Source of the DNA: Porticoccaceae bacterium
GTDB taxonomy: Bacteria; Pseudomonadota; Gammaproteobacteria; Pseudomonadales; Porticoccaceae
NCBI GenBank assembly: GCA_024639885.1
Contig: JAHEGD010000003.1
Span: forward strand, 1-64,000
Direction of reading: 5' to 3'
Length of the DNA stretch: 64,000 bases
This document shows positions 37,158-46,166 of the stretch, piece by piece. The position numbers were made by a program, and so were the translations under genes. The first letter of the stretch is position 1, and the number at the start of each line of letters is the position of its first letter. Under the pieces are notes generated by a model. The model searched no databases, was not told where the DNA came from, and saw only the letters and a program-made list of their open reading frames with translations.

Positions 37158-37907
37158 ATGCCAAACACCGCCAACCCCCGTGCCGAGGCCGGCCTAGAGT
37201 GGTGCTACAGCGCCTACAACCACCCGGTGACACAGGAGCTGTACAGCAAAGTTATCGATTGGGAGTTCGCATTTTTGATCGCCCGCGAGCTGACCGAGCA
37301 CGGCGCAGTAAAGTCTACCCGCCGGCTCGCCTCGCAGCTGGAAGTAACCCAACAAGCGGTGCGCAATAAAATTCGCAAGTTGGTGGCGCTGGGCATGCTG
37401 ACCGCCAGCGGCAGCCACTACAGCGCCACCGACGGTTTTACCGATTTACTGGAGCGCTATCTGAGCGCGGTAAGCGAACTGGGCACAACACTAGAGCTGT
37501 GGCGTGACGCCGACGGCGTGACAGTGGCCCCCAGCACGCTGCAGGTGCGCGACATTCTTATCGCCACCAACGACTTTCAGCGCAGCGGCCAGACGCTGCT
37601 GACCGGTGCCGGCTGGGTAATTTTTATGGAGTTAGGCTGGGCCAGCGTGGTCGGCACCGAGCTCGACTCCACCCGGCTGGCCGCCGCCTGCCGGCTGAGC
37701 ATGAACTCGGTGTCACTGCAGCTTAACCGGCTAGAGCTGCGCGGCTTGTTAGTGCGCAGCAAAGCGGCCAGCGATGGCCGCAAGACGATTTGGCAGCTGA
37801 GCGAACAAGGCCAGCAGCAGCTTAGCTCGTACTTGCACTTCCTAGTTGAACTAGTCCAACAACAACTCAGCCTAACAGGCTCACCCCAACGGCGATCTAA
37901 CCATTAG
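37158..37907 (+). CDS. putative regulator with two winged-helix domains
   Basis: About 249 residues, no recognised family. Residues ~45-85 form a helix-turn-helix like MarR/GntR proteins (TRRLASQLEVTQQAVRNKIR then KLVALGMLTASGSHY). Residues ~165-220 form a second (DSTRLAAACRLSMNSVSLQL then NRLELRGLLVRSKAASDGRK plus TIWQLSEQG). A helical linker joins them. The Arg-Lys-Thr wing is MarR-like. TTAGGAG precedes the ATG. It could regulate the minus-strand adhesin or exported-protein genes on either side. This is a prediction from pattern only. Confidence 0.65.
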   Translation: MPNTANPRAEAGLEWCYSAYNHPVTQELYSKVIDWEFAFLIARELTEHGAVKSTRRLASQLEVTQQAVRNKIRKLVALGMLTASGSHYSATDGFTDLLERYLSAVSELGTTLELWRDADGVTVAPSTLQVRDILIATNDFQRSGQTLLTGAGWVIFMELGWASVVGTELDSTRLAAACRLSMNSVSLQLNRLELRGLLVRSKAASDGRKTIWQLSEQGQQQLSSYLHFLVELVQQQLSLTGSPQRRSNH

Positions 37908-37927
37908 ATCTCATCGCGATGTGGCGC

Positions 37928-38515
37928 TTACAGCGGCACCGCGTTGATGGGGATCGAAATACGGTCCTCGTCGCTGTGCGACTGGCTCACCGAGTGCTCC
38001 AGCCATGCCGGGAAGATATACAACTCGCCGGGCTTAGGGGTAATGGCCACCGGTTTAGAGGCCATGGTACAGGGTGACTGCAGCGGTGAGTACTTGGCGC
38101 CCAGCCGCGGCTCATGAAAAATAATATCGCCGCTCTGCACCGGCACTTGCAGGTAGTAGACACCGGTTAACAGACAGTTCTCGTGGCCGTGCTGCACATT
38201 GTAGCTGTACCGTTCAGACCAGTTGGCCTCGCCGTGTAGGTTAAAGGCGAGATTGGCCGGCAGCTCGAACTGCTCGAACACTTCGGTAAAACAGCGGCGC
38301 GCAGCCTGCTCCAGTGGTGCAAAGCTGCGGTGCGCCAGCAGCCGCCAGCCGCTCTTCCAACCGCCGCGCAGCGAACGGGTGTTAACCTCGGCGCGAGGGT
38401 CTTTGTCACGCAGGCGGGCAATGGTCGCCAGCCACTCGGCGTGGTGGCTGTGCAGTTCTGGCAGTTCGAACTGCCAGAGCCGAGTGACAAACAGCTCGCG
38501 CTGATGTGCAGCCAT
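37928..38515 (-). CDS. putative 2OG-Fe(II) oxygenase (TIGR02466-like)
   Basis: About 195 residues. The C-terminal half has the double-stranded beta-helix pattern of the TIGR02466 family: QHGHENCLLTGVYYLQVPVQ with the first metal ligands, then GELYIFPAWLEHSV with the second His and DRISIPIN with the 2-oxoglutarate Arg. The first motif reads HGHE rather than the common HxH/D form, so the ligand assignment is tentative. Such enzymes hydroxylate proteins or small molecules; the substrate is unknown. The gene lies 21 bases after the adhesin gene on the same strand, so the adhesin is a candidate partner. Confidence 0.7.
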   Translation of the reverse strand: MAAHQRELFVTRLWQFELPELHSHHAEWLATIARLRDKDPRAEVNTRSLRGGWKSGWRLLAHRSFAPLEQAARRCFTEVFEQFELPANLAFNLHGEANWSERYSYNVQHGHENCLLTGVYYLQVPVQSGDIIFHEPRLGAKYSPLQSPCTMASKPVAITPKPGELYIFPAWLEHSVSQSHSDEDRISIPINAVPL

Positions 38516-38536
38516 AAAATTAGCGGGCCAAGGCAG

Positions 38537-41476
38537 TTAGACCGTTAGCCGCGTACCGTTCCAGGTCATACTGATACCACCCAAATTGACCTGCAGAAGA
38601 GGAGCAACACCCTCGGTGGTGAAGCCCAAGTAGCCCATGTTTGCTCGGCCTACAAGCGTTCCAGAAGTTCCAGAGTTGTAACCACTGAGCATGAGAGCGC
38701 CAAAAAGGTTTGTAGAGCTATTAGGCGTTCTATATAAAATAGCACGACCAATAGTGTCTCTGAAGAGACCAGCTTGACGGCCTCCTGAATCCATCCATTC
38801 ATAGCCGCCATCATAATTTGTTCGGGTTGCTCGATAGGAGCTGGAGAAATAAACATAGGAAGCGACAGTGAAGCTTTCAACGGTTGAGTTAGCGTCACCG
38901 ACCAGAATTAATTTGTCATCGCTGCCTAAATTGAGCGTGCCCGTCCAGAGTTCACTAGCTAGATCTTGTAGTCCGCCGGACTTGTAAGGGACAATGATGT
39001 AAATGTCGTAAGAGTCAGAGCCTGAGAAAACTCGCGACCCGGTTGGCGTGCCGTCCAGTGTCGATGTGTGGCCATTGGCAAAATCAAAAATGACTGGAAT
39101 TGCCTCTGCCGGCGCGACGGTATCAATGGTCGCCGCCGCCAAGGCGCCGTTGCTGCTGAGATTGCCGGCGAGGTCAGTTTGGCGAACCAGCACGTCGTCG
39201 CTGTCATAGACCCCATCGGCCAACTCAAAGCTGTTACCGCTGCCGGGATTCCAGCTGTTGCCGCCGTCAGTGGAATACTCCCAGATGGCATCGGCCTCTA
39301 AGCCAGATATGGTCACTGTCGCATCGGAGGTCGAGCCATCGGTGCCGGCGTCGACTAACGCCACGCTTGGCGCTGCCGGCGCGGCGGTATCAATGGTCGC
39401 CGCCGCCAAGGCGCCGTTGCTGCTGAGATTACCGGCGAGGTCAGTTTGGCGAACCAGCACGTCGTCGCTGTCATAGACCCCATCGGCCAACTCAAAGCTT
39501 GAATCGCTGCCACCTGAGCTCCAGGTAGAACCGCTGTCAACCGAGTACTCCCAGCTCGCACCCGCTTCCAGTGCGCCAACGTTAACAGTTGCGTCGTTGG
39601 TCAGGCCACTGCTGCCCGCATCGGCCAGTGCTACAGTGGGGGTCGTTATTGCCGTATCCACAGTCGCACCAGCAAGGTCTGTTGCAAGGCTTTGGTTGCC
39701 TGCCAGATCGGTCTGGCGAACTTGCACGTCACCCGTATCGTAAACACCGTCTGCAAGCTCAAAGCTTGAATCGCTGCCACCTGAGCTCCAGGTAGAACCA
39801 CTGTCAACCGAGTACTCCCAGCTGGCGCCGCTCTCTAAGCCATCCACCACAATGGTGGCATCGTTAGTAATGCGGTCATCACCGATATTGCTGTCGCTAG
39901 CAATGTCGACGGTCAGTGACGCAACAGTCGTATCAACCTCAATCGCTCCCAACTCGGCAACGTTGCTGAGGTTGCCGGCCAGATCGGTCTGGCGGACTTG
40001 CACATAACCTTCATCGTAGCTGTCATCGCCCAGCTCAAAGCTGCTGCCACTACCGGCCACCCAGCTAGACCCGCTGTCAACCGAGTACTCCCAGCTGGCA
40101 CCCGCTTCCAGTGCGCCAACGTTAACGGTTGCGTCGTTGGTCAGGCCACTGCTGCCCGCATCTGCCAGCACTGCAGTGGGGGTCGTTATTGCCGTATCCA
40201 CAGTCGCACCAGCAAGGTCTGTTGCAAGGCTTTGGTTGCCTGCCAAGTCGGTCTGGCGAACTTGCACGTCACCCGTATCGTAAACACCGTCTGCAAGCTC
40301 AAAGCTTGAATCGCTGCCACCTGAGCTCCAGGTAGAACCGCTGTCAACCGAGTACTCCCAGCTCGCACCGCTCTCTAAGCCATCCACCACAATGGTGGCA
40401 TCGTTAGTAATGCGGTCATCACCGATATTGCTGTCGCTAGCAATGTCGACTGTCGGTGGCGCTACGGTCGTATCAACCTCAATCGCTCCCAGCTCGGCAA
40501 CGTTGCTGAGGTTGCCGGCCAGATCGGTCTGGCGGACTTGTACATAACCTTCATCGTAGCTGTCATCGCCCAGCTCAAAGCTGCTGCCACTACCGGCCAC
40601 CCAGCTAGACCCACTGTCAACCGAGTACTCCCAGCTGGCACCCGCTTCCAGTGCGCCAACGTTAACGGTTGCGTCGTTGGTCAGGCCACTGCTGCCCGCA
40701 TCGGCCAGCACTGCAGTGGGGGTAGCGACCAACGTGTCTACCGCCTGCGTCTCTTGCTCTGCAGCCAGATTTTTACCGCCAGCCGACGTCCTAGCCACGT
40801 CAGCCGCGATATCAACCGTAATAGGTGCAACGCTATCATCTGACGGCGTCACTACCAGCGTGTATTCACTAGCCGAGACCGCTGTGAAGGCGCCCTTTGT
40901 CCCCCCGGTTACAACGACATCATCAACAACGAAGTCCTGTACATCGTTATCAAAAACAATAGTGAAGGTCACATCGCCATTAACCGGCGTTGAAGTACCA
41001 CCTGAAATAACAACAGTAGGCGCCGGTCCAGTACCGGCACTGTCGTCGTTAGCGAGCGCGACGCCGCCACCCACTACCAGCACGCCGGCTGCAACATTAG
41101 TGGCGGTAAGCCCACCGAAGGCCTCTGTCTCTGCCAAACCACCCAGCAGATCACTCTCGGGCCAGACCGTTCCAGCCCCTTCCAGTTCCATCACGGTGCT
41201 GGTACCAATTTCGGCGGTGGCGGTATCTAAGCTGCCGTTAACGCTGAACTGTGCGGCCATATCGTCGCTGTAGAACTCAGTCAACCGACTGACCTCGTCG
41301 CCATTGATAGTCATCACCAGATCGTCGCCGTCGCGCAACAGCTCTAGACCGTCGGGTATGCTATCGCTACCAGCCACGGTGAGGGTATAAACGCTATTCG
41401 CTTGGGTTGGGTGAACACCAACGCCGATTGCCGAGACCACACCCTCTACTGCCTGCTTGAGCACCAATGACAACAT
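38537..41476 (-). CDS. large repeat-containing adhesin-like protein
   Basis: About 979 residues, acidic and poor in Cys, with no signal peptide. The N-terminus (ELLRDGDDLVMTINGDEVSR) resembles the BapA-type prefix domain. An Ig-like domain (VVISGGTSTPVNGDVTFTIV) follows, then six tandem ~90-residue Ig-like repeats, each with ASWEYSVDSGS and VRQTDLAGN. These alternate in two types forming a 180-residue super-repeat. The last ~200 residues are unrelated to the repeats and more AT-rich (YIIVPYKSGGLQDLASELW, NSSTNLFGALMLSGYNSG), perhaps a lectin-like head. Type I secretion is typical for such proteins, but no secretion genes lie nearby. The ATG at 41476 has GGGAG upstream. Confidence 0.8.
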   Translation of the reverse strand: MLSLVLKQAVEGVVSAIGVGVHPTQANSVYTLTVAGSDSIPDGLELLRDGDDLVMTINGDEVSRLTEFYSDDMAAQFSVNGSLDTATAEIGTSTVMELEGAGTVWPESDLLGGLAETEAFGGLTATNVAAGVLVVGGGVALANDDSAGTGPAPTVVISGGTSTPVNGDVTFTIVFDNDVQDFVVDDVVVTGGTKGAFTAVSASEYTLVVTPSDDSVAPITVDIAADVARTSAGGKNLAAEQETQAVDTLVATPTAVLADAGSSGLTNDATVNVGALEAGASWEYSVDSGSSWVAGSGSSFELGDDSYDEGYVQVRQTDLAGNLSNVAELGAIEVDTTVAPPTVDIASDSNIGDDRITNDATIVVDGLESGASWEYSVDSGSTWSSGGSDSSFELADGVYDTGDVQVRQTDLAGNQSLATDLAGATVDTAITTPTAVLADAGSSGLTNDATVNVGALEAGASWEYSVDSGSSWVAGSGSSFELGDDSYDEGYVQVRQTDLAGNLSNVAELGAIEVDTTVASLTVDIASDSNIGDDRITNDATIVVDGLESGASWEYSVDSGSTWSSGGSDSSFELADGVYDTGDVQVRQTDLAGNQSLATDLAGATVDTAITTPTVALADAGSSGLTNDATVNVGALEAGASWEYSVDSGSTWSSGGSDSSFELADGVYDSDDVLVRQTDLAGNLSSNGALAAATIDTAAPAAPSVALVDAGTDGSTSDATVTISGLEADAIWEYSTDGGNSWNPGSGNSFELADGVYDSDDVLVRQTDLAGNLSSNGALAAATIDTVAPAEAIPVIFDFANGHTSTLDGTPTGSRVFSGSDSYDIYIIVPYKSGGLQDLASELWTGTLNLGSDDKLILVGDANSTVESFTVASYVYFSSSYRATRTNYDGGYEWMDSGGRQAGLFRDTIGRAILYRTPNSSTNLFGALMLSGYNSGTSGTLVGRANMGYLGFTTEGVAPLLQVNLGGISMTWNGTRLTV
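39531..40718 (-). repeat. 540-bp near-identical direct repeats within the adhesin gene
   Basis: The same DNA recurs at a 540-bp period: GTCAGGCCACTGCTGCCCGC begins at 39600, 40140 and 40680. Each unit codes for two Ig-like domains (180 residues). Only scattered single-base changes separate the copies, so they arose by recent duplication or are kept alike by gene conversion. Confidence 0.9.
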
Positions 41477-41871
41477 AACCACTCCCGTAATAATTGATAG
41501 GTATTAACGCATAAGTTTTTCACAGGATCGCCTGATTTAAAAGCACTGCCGTTGGGGAAAAACACATCGCGCGAAGGCAATCGGTATCGGCGCGCTAGCA
41601 GCCCACTGCAGTGATGGGTCTACGGTTTTGCGCCGGCCGGCGGTACAGTTATAAGGACCACTGTAAACGATTAACGCCGCCGCCCGGCGTTGAGATAGGG
41701 GCTTGAGCGTGCTGCCAAATCACGACGAGCGAAGGCCCAGAATCTAACGCCACCCACCATCCGGAATGGCTTTAAACAGAGCGCGATCCCGTTCGCTAAA
41801 ACCTAAATTGAAGAATGCCAGATGGCTGTGCTGGCAACACCGTTAGTAGACCGGCATCGAGTCGCCGATGA
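41477..41871. other. intergenic region upstream of the adhesin gene
   Basis: About 395 bases between the steroid operon's last gene and the adhesin, same strand. It should hold the adhesin promoter; AT-rich sequence at 41490-41540 is a candidate location. A short open stretch on the minus strand at 41744-41842 reads HLAFFNLGFSERDRALFKAI then PDGGWR and a stop, which looks like the tail of some protein but is not recognised and has no start. Confidence 0.4.
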
Positions 41872-42330
41872 TTACCTGGCGATCGGTTTTACGGTCAATC
41901 GGATATCGTCGCCGCGCGGGTGAATCTCTTCCCAGAGCCGCTCGTAGCCGGTGTGGGCGATCTTCCACTCGCCATCAACCTTGATGTAGCGGTCGTGGTA
42001 GAGCGCAGAGCCCATCACCGTCACGTTCTCAACTAAATTGACGAAAATGTCCTGCAGGTACCAGATGCCAGTGGCGCTGTCGCCGTCGACGCTGATCTCC
42101 GGGTGGTGGCCGTTGTGCATGCCGAAGGTCTGCTCGGTGAAGGCGCGCTTGTAAAAGCGCTCCAAACGCGGCCAGCCGGCCATGTCGAAGTCATAGTCGC
42201 CGCCTTTAAAGTGGGCGGTAGAGTCGGGCGTAAACACGGTCTCTAGGCCGGTGTAGTCGCCGGTGTCGAGGAAGCGAAAATAACGCGCTTTGAGTTGTTT
42301 AATCAGCTCTATGGCTTCTAAGTCGATCAT
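41872..42330 (-). CDS. SnoaL-like (NTF2 superfamily) protein
   Basis: About 152 residues. The opening IELIKQLKARYFRFLDTGDY followed by TPDSTAHF and a C-terminal YHDRYIKVDGEWKIAHTGYE is the SnoaL_4-type cone fold. Members include isomerases, hydratases and dehydratases as well as non-enzymes. It overlaps kstD by one base (ATG and stop share a base) and is the last gene of the 14-kb minus-strand steroid operon, so a role on a steroid intermediate is likely. The typical Tyr/Asp/Asp triad of ketosteroid isomerase is not obvious here, unlike in the protein at 62.2 kb. Confidence 0.8.
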   Translation of the reverse strand: MIDLEAIELIKQLKARYFRFLDTGDYTGLETVFTPDSTAHFKGGDYDFDMAGWPRLERFYKRAFTEQTFGMHNGHHPEISVDGDSATGIWYLQDIFVNLVENVTVMGSALYHDRYIKVDGEWKIAHTGYERLWEEIHPRGDDIRLTVKPIAR

Positions 42331-44051
42331 CAGTCTTGGTATCCATTTATCTGTTTAGCGGCTTGGTACGCCATTGTCATCGCTGGGCCGAGGGTGGCAC
42401 CGGGGCCGGGATAGGTGGGCAGCAGCGCAGCCGAGCAGTTGCCCACCGCGTACAACCCTTTGATGGTGCCGCCCGCCGCCGCTTTAACGTTGGCGTGGGT
42501 ATCGGTATCCAGCCCGCCGAGCGTACCAAAGTCGCCCGCCTCTATGCGCATGGCGTAGTATGGCGCTTGGTCTATCGGCGCCAGGCAGGGGTTGGGCTTA
42601 ATGTTGGGGTCAGCGTAGTAGCGGTCGTAGGCAGACTCGCCACGGTGGAACTCTTCATCGACGCCGCTCACCGCGTAGCGGTTCATATTGGCTACCGTCT
42701 CTTCCAGCCCGGCCGGGTCGATGCCCAGCTTGGCGGCCAGCTCGGCAATGGTATTAGCCTTGGCGACAAAGCCGGTCTCAAACCACTTTTTGGGCAGCAC
42801 CCAGTCGGGCTTCATGGCGGCCGTCATCATCGGCCCAACAATGTAGTTGGCGCGAAAACGGGCATCAAAAACATGGTAAGCCGGCGCGCACGGGTTGTCG
42901 TCGCTGTGCGCTTTAAACAGCTCCTTCTGAAACGCCATGTAGTTTTGCGACTCGTTGGCAAAGCGCTTGCCAGCCTTATTGACCACGCAGGAGCCGGGAA
43001 ACGACTTCTCCATAATGCTCAGCCGCGGTGCCGGTTCATCCGGCACACAGAGGGTAGTGGTCCACCAGGCGCCGTTAATCAGCCGCGTCTTGGCACCCAC
43101 ATCGAGCCCCGCGAGCAGCGCATCGCCGGTGTTGGTGGGGGTGCCGGCACTCCACTCCGTATTGGTTGGGGCGGGCAGGTACTGCTCGCGCAGCTGCTGG
43201 TTTTGCTCAAAGCCACCGGCGGCCAAAATCACCCCTTTGTCTGCTTTGACGCGAATGGTTTTACCTGCTTGCTGGTAGACAGCGCCGATCACGACGCCGC
43301 TCTGGTCGCTAACTAACTCAGTCAACCGGGCATTAAATTCGATCGGAATGTTGCGCTCTTTAACCGACCAATAGAGCCGTGCGATGCCGGCTGAGCCACA
43401 CGCCAAGCGGCGTGAGATTCGAGTTTTAAACCGCCACGGAATGTCGCTGGCATAATCCCAGACCATCTTCATTACCAATTTCACCCAGCCAGGCATTTTC
43501 AGCATCAATAATTGAGCCTCGACTTGGGTGAAGTGAATCACACCAAACAGCCGCATCATGTGATGGCTATACGTCAAGCGCTTGTAGTCTTTACCCAACT
43601 CTGAGGCCATGACCGGTGCTGGCTCCAGCGAGCGGTGGCCAGGTTTAGCGCCAGCCACATTAGAGTAGTAGTCGGGGTAGTGGTCTAGGGACTCGTAGCG
43701 AACACGGCTGCGGTCGTGTAGAAAACGGAGCATCTTGGGCCCGTTTTGCAAATAGCTTTCAATCAGCTCGAGCGGCACATCCTCGCCGTCTAGCGTATTG
43801 GTGAGGTAGTCGAGAGCCTCTTGGTAGGAGTCCTCGGCGCCGGCCTGTTGCGCGTAGTGGTTGTTGGGCACCCAGATACCGCCGCCCGAGGTGGCGCTGG
43901 TACCGCCAACTTTATCGGCCTTTTCCAGTACCAGCAGGTTGGTACTGCCCATTTCGTAGTTACACAGTGCGGCAGTTAAGCCGCCATTACCGGTGCCGAC
44001 GACCAACACATCGACGGTTTTATCCCACTGTTGAGCTTGATCGTGTTGCAT
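42330..44051 (-). CDS. kstD: 3-oxosteroid 1-dehydrogenase-like flavoprotein
   Basis: About 573 residues. The FAD-binding N-terminus VDVLVVGTGNGGLTAALCNY, then LVLEKADKVGGTSATSGGGI, and the C-terminal GLYAVGNCSAALLPTYPGPG plus ATLGPAMTMAYQAA with the conserved Tyr and Gly are typical of KstD. The enzyme adds the delta-1 double bond to ring A of 3-ketosteroids, which with 9-alpha-hydroxylation opens ring B. Delta-4(5-alpha)-dehydrogenase is a close relative and cannot be fully excluded. It lies in the minus-strand steroid operon, 35 bases after the thiolase gene. Confidence 0.88.
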   Translation of the reverse strand: MQHDQAQQWDKTVDVLVVGTGNGGLTAALCNYEMGSTNLLVLEKADKVGGTSATSGGGIWVPNNHYAQQAGAEDSYQEALDYLTNTLDGEDVPLELIESYLQNGPKMLRFLHDRSRVRYESLDHYPDYYSNVAGAKPGHRSLEPAPVMASELGKDYKRLTYSHHMMRLFGVIHFTQVEAQLLMLKMPGWVKLVMKMVWDYASDIPWRFKTRISRRLACGSAGIARLYWSVKERNIPIEFNARLTELVSDQSGVVIGAVYQQAGKTIRVKADKGVILAAGGFEQNQQLREQYLPAPTNTEWSAGTPTNTGDALLAGLDVGAKTRLINGAWWTTTLCVPDEPAPRLSIMEKSFPGSCVVNKAGKRFANESQNYMAFQKELFKAHSDDNPCAPAYHVFDARFRANYIVGPMMTAAMKPDWVLPKKWFETGFVAKANTIAELAAKLGIDPAGLEETVANMNRYAVSGVDEEFHRGESAYDRYYADPNIKPNPCLAPIDQAPYYAMRIEAGDFGTLGGLDTDTHANVKAAAGGTIKGLYAVGNCSAALLPTYPGPGATLGPAMTMAYQAAKQINGYQD

Positions 44052-44086
44052 ACCCTACCCTCGTTTGATTCTATCAGCGCTAGCAG

Positions 44087-45292
44087 TTAAATAACTTCAA
44101 ACAACCCGGCGGCACCCATCCCACCACCCACGCACATGGTGATGACGACATACTTGACGCCGCGCCGTTTGCCTTCGATAAGGGCGTGGCCAACCATCCG
44201 CGCGCCGCTCATACCGAACGGGTGGCCGATCGAGATAGCACCGCCATTGACGTTGAGCCGGTCGTTGGGAATGCCGAGTTTGTCGCGGCAGTAAATTACC
44301 TGGCAGGCGAACGCTTCATTGAGCTCCCAGAGACCGATGTCGTCAATACCCAAGCCGTGCTGTTTTAGCAGTTTGGGGATCGCGTAGACCGGTCCGATGC
44401 CCATCTCGTCAGCGGCACAGCCGGCCACTGCCATACCGCGATAGAGCCCGAGCGGAGCAAGGTTGTGCTGGGCGGCGGTGGCGGCGTCCATCAACAGCGA
44501 CACCGAGGCACCGTCGGAGAGCTGCGAGGCGTTGCCGGCGGTAATGTACTCGCCAGCGCCATCGGTAAACTGCCCTTCGGCCATCACCGGCTGTAGCTTG
44601 GCCAAGTCGGCCAGCTGGGTGGTTGGGCGGTTGCCCTCGTCGGCAGTTAGGGTCACCTGCTGGTAGCTGGTCTCTTTGGTCTCTCTGTTAAAGACCGCTT
44701 TACGGGTCTCCAACGGCACGATCTCGTCGTCGAAGGCACCGGCCTGCTGGGCTGCTGCAGTGCGCTGCTGGCTCTGCAGCGAGTATTCGTCCTGTGCCTC
44801 GCGGCTGATGCCGTAGCGCTGGGCGACGATTTCAGCAGTCTCTATCATCTGGATATAGGCGCGCGGCGACTGTGCCAGCACCGCCTGGGAGACGTTGCGG
44901 TAACTGTTTTTGTGTTTGGTTTGAACCAGCGAGATCGACTCCATACCGCCGGCAATCGCGATATCGTATTCACCCACCGCGATCGACTTGGCGGCGTTGC
45001 TGATCGCTACCAGGCCCGAAGAGCACTGGCGGTCGAGCGTCATGCCGGGCACCGAGTCGGGCAGGCCACCGGCAACCGCACAGAGCCGGCCTAGGTTGTA
45101 GCCCTGGGTGCCCTGTTGTGCGGCGGCACCAAAAATAACCTCTTCTACCAGGGCCGGATCGATACCGGCTTTTTTGACGACGGCATCGACAACGTGCCCC
45201 CCCAGCAGCGGCGCTTCGGTGTCGTTAAAGGCGCCGCGAAAAGCTTTGGCTATGGGGGTTCTTGCGGTAGAAACGATGACTGCATCGCGCAT
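44087..45292 (-). CDS. acetyl-CoA acyltransferase (thiolase)
   Basis: About 401 residues. Catalytic residues are Cys90 in [11 protein letters not shown], the His in [18 protein letters not shown] and the Cys in [15 protein letters not shown] near the end. It is the degradative type of thiolase, in a steroid operon, so it likely cleaves a 3-oxoacyl-CoA of the side chain or of rings C/D. It is distinct from the FadA6-like enzyme at 49.5 kb. The ATG at 45292 has GGAG upstream; the frame opens at 45304. Confidence 0.9.
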   Translation of the reverse strand: MRDAVIVSTARTPIAKAFRGAFNDTEAPLLGGHVVDAVVKKAGIDPALVEEVIFGAAAQQGTQGYNLGRLCAVAGGLPDSVPGMTLDRQCSSGLVAISNAAKSIAVGEYDIAIAGGMESISLVQTKHKNSYRNVSQAVLAQSPRAYIQMIETAEIVAQRYGISREAQDEYSLQSQQRTAAAQQAGAFDDEIVPLETRKAVFNRETKETSYQQVTLTADEGNRPTTQLADLAKLQPVMAEGQFTDGAGEYITAGNASQLSDGASVSLLMDAATAAQHNLAPLGLYRGMAVAGCAADEMGIGPVYAIPKLLKQHGLGIDDIGLWELNEAFACQVIYCRDKLGIPNDRLNVNGGAISIGHPFGMSGARMVGHALIEGKRRGVKYVVITMCVGGGMGAAGLFEVI

Positions 45293-45337
45293 GGTAATCT
45301 CCAAAATAAGCTGTTGGGGTTTTCGAATGGGTTGCCG

Positions 45338-46138
45338 TTAGGCGCGCTGGCTAGAGACCGACAGCACCTCGCCAGTCATGTAGCTGGCGTAATCAGAGGC
45401 GAGGAACATCATCACGTTAGCCACTTCCCAGACCTCGGCAGCGCGCCCGAAAGCCTCGCCCTCTGCCAATTTTTGGAGCAGCTCCGGCGGCGAGCTTTTG
45501 CGTAAAAAGTCGTGCATGGCGATGCTCGGCGAAACCGCATTGATACGCACTCCGTAGTCGGCCGCCTCTAGCGCCGAGCAGCGTGTCAGCGCCATCACAC
45601 CGGCTTTTGCAGCGGCGTAGTGGCACTGCTCTTTTTGTGCGCGCCAGCCCAGTACCGAGGCGTTGTTGACGATCACTCCACTGCCGCGCGGCTGCATTTT
45701 TTTCAACATGGCGCGGCTCATCCGCATGGTGCCGGTCAGGGTGATGTCGAGCACTCGCTGCCACTCGTCGTCGCCCATCTCTACCAGCAGCCGGCTGCCA
45801 CCGAGCCCGGCGTTATTAATCAGCACGTCGATGCCGCCGGTCTGCTGCTCGGCGAACTCCACTAGCGCCTGCACCTCGCTCTCGACCGTGACGTTGGCCA
45901 GCTGCCCGTAGACAGCGCAGCTGTCGCTGATAGCGGCCAGCGTCTCTACCGCTTGCGCCAGCCGGCCCTCGTGAATGTCGCTAATGACCAGTGCGCGGGC
46001 GCCCTCTTCGACTGCGCGCTGCGCCGCAGCAAAGCCGATACCGGCACCGGCTGCCGCGGTAATCAGCACCGCGCGGCCAGCCAACAGCTGATGGCCGGCT
46101 ACATAGGGTGGCGCTGCTTTTTCGATAAATTCACTCAT
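45338..46138 (-). CDS. ipdF: IpdF-like short-chain dehydrogenase
   Basis: About 266 residues. The nucleotide motif is AVLITAAAGAGIGFAAAQRA, then INNAGLGGSRLLVEMGDDEW, and the catalytic Ser-Tyr-Lys is in VNNASVLGWRAQKEQCHYAA plus AKAGVMALTRCSALE. The run ASVLGWRAQ and the C-terminal GEAFGRAAEVWEVANVMMFL match mycobacterial IpdF (Rv3559c) closely. IpdF oxidises the 5-hydroxyl of hydroxy-HIP (5-OH-HIP) or its CoA ester in the degradation of rings C/D. It lies beside the FadE30-like gene, as in actinobacteria. Confidence 0.9.
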   Translation of the reverse strand: MSEFIEKAAPPYVAGHQLLAGRAVLITAAAGAGIGFAAAQRAVEEGARALVISDIHEGRLAQAVETLAAISDSCAVYGQLANVTVESEVQALVEFAEQQTGGIDVLINNAGLGGSRLLVEMGDDEWQRVLDITLTGTMRMSRAMLKKMQPRGSGVIVNNASVLGWRAQKEQCHYAAAKAGVMALTRCSALEAADYGVRINAVSPSIAMHDFLRKSSPPELLQKLAEGEAFGRAAEVWEVANVMMFLASDYASYMTGEVLSVSSQRA

Positions 46139-46166
46139 GCGGTTGATCCTTGCTAGTGGCTGACGG

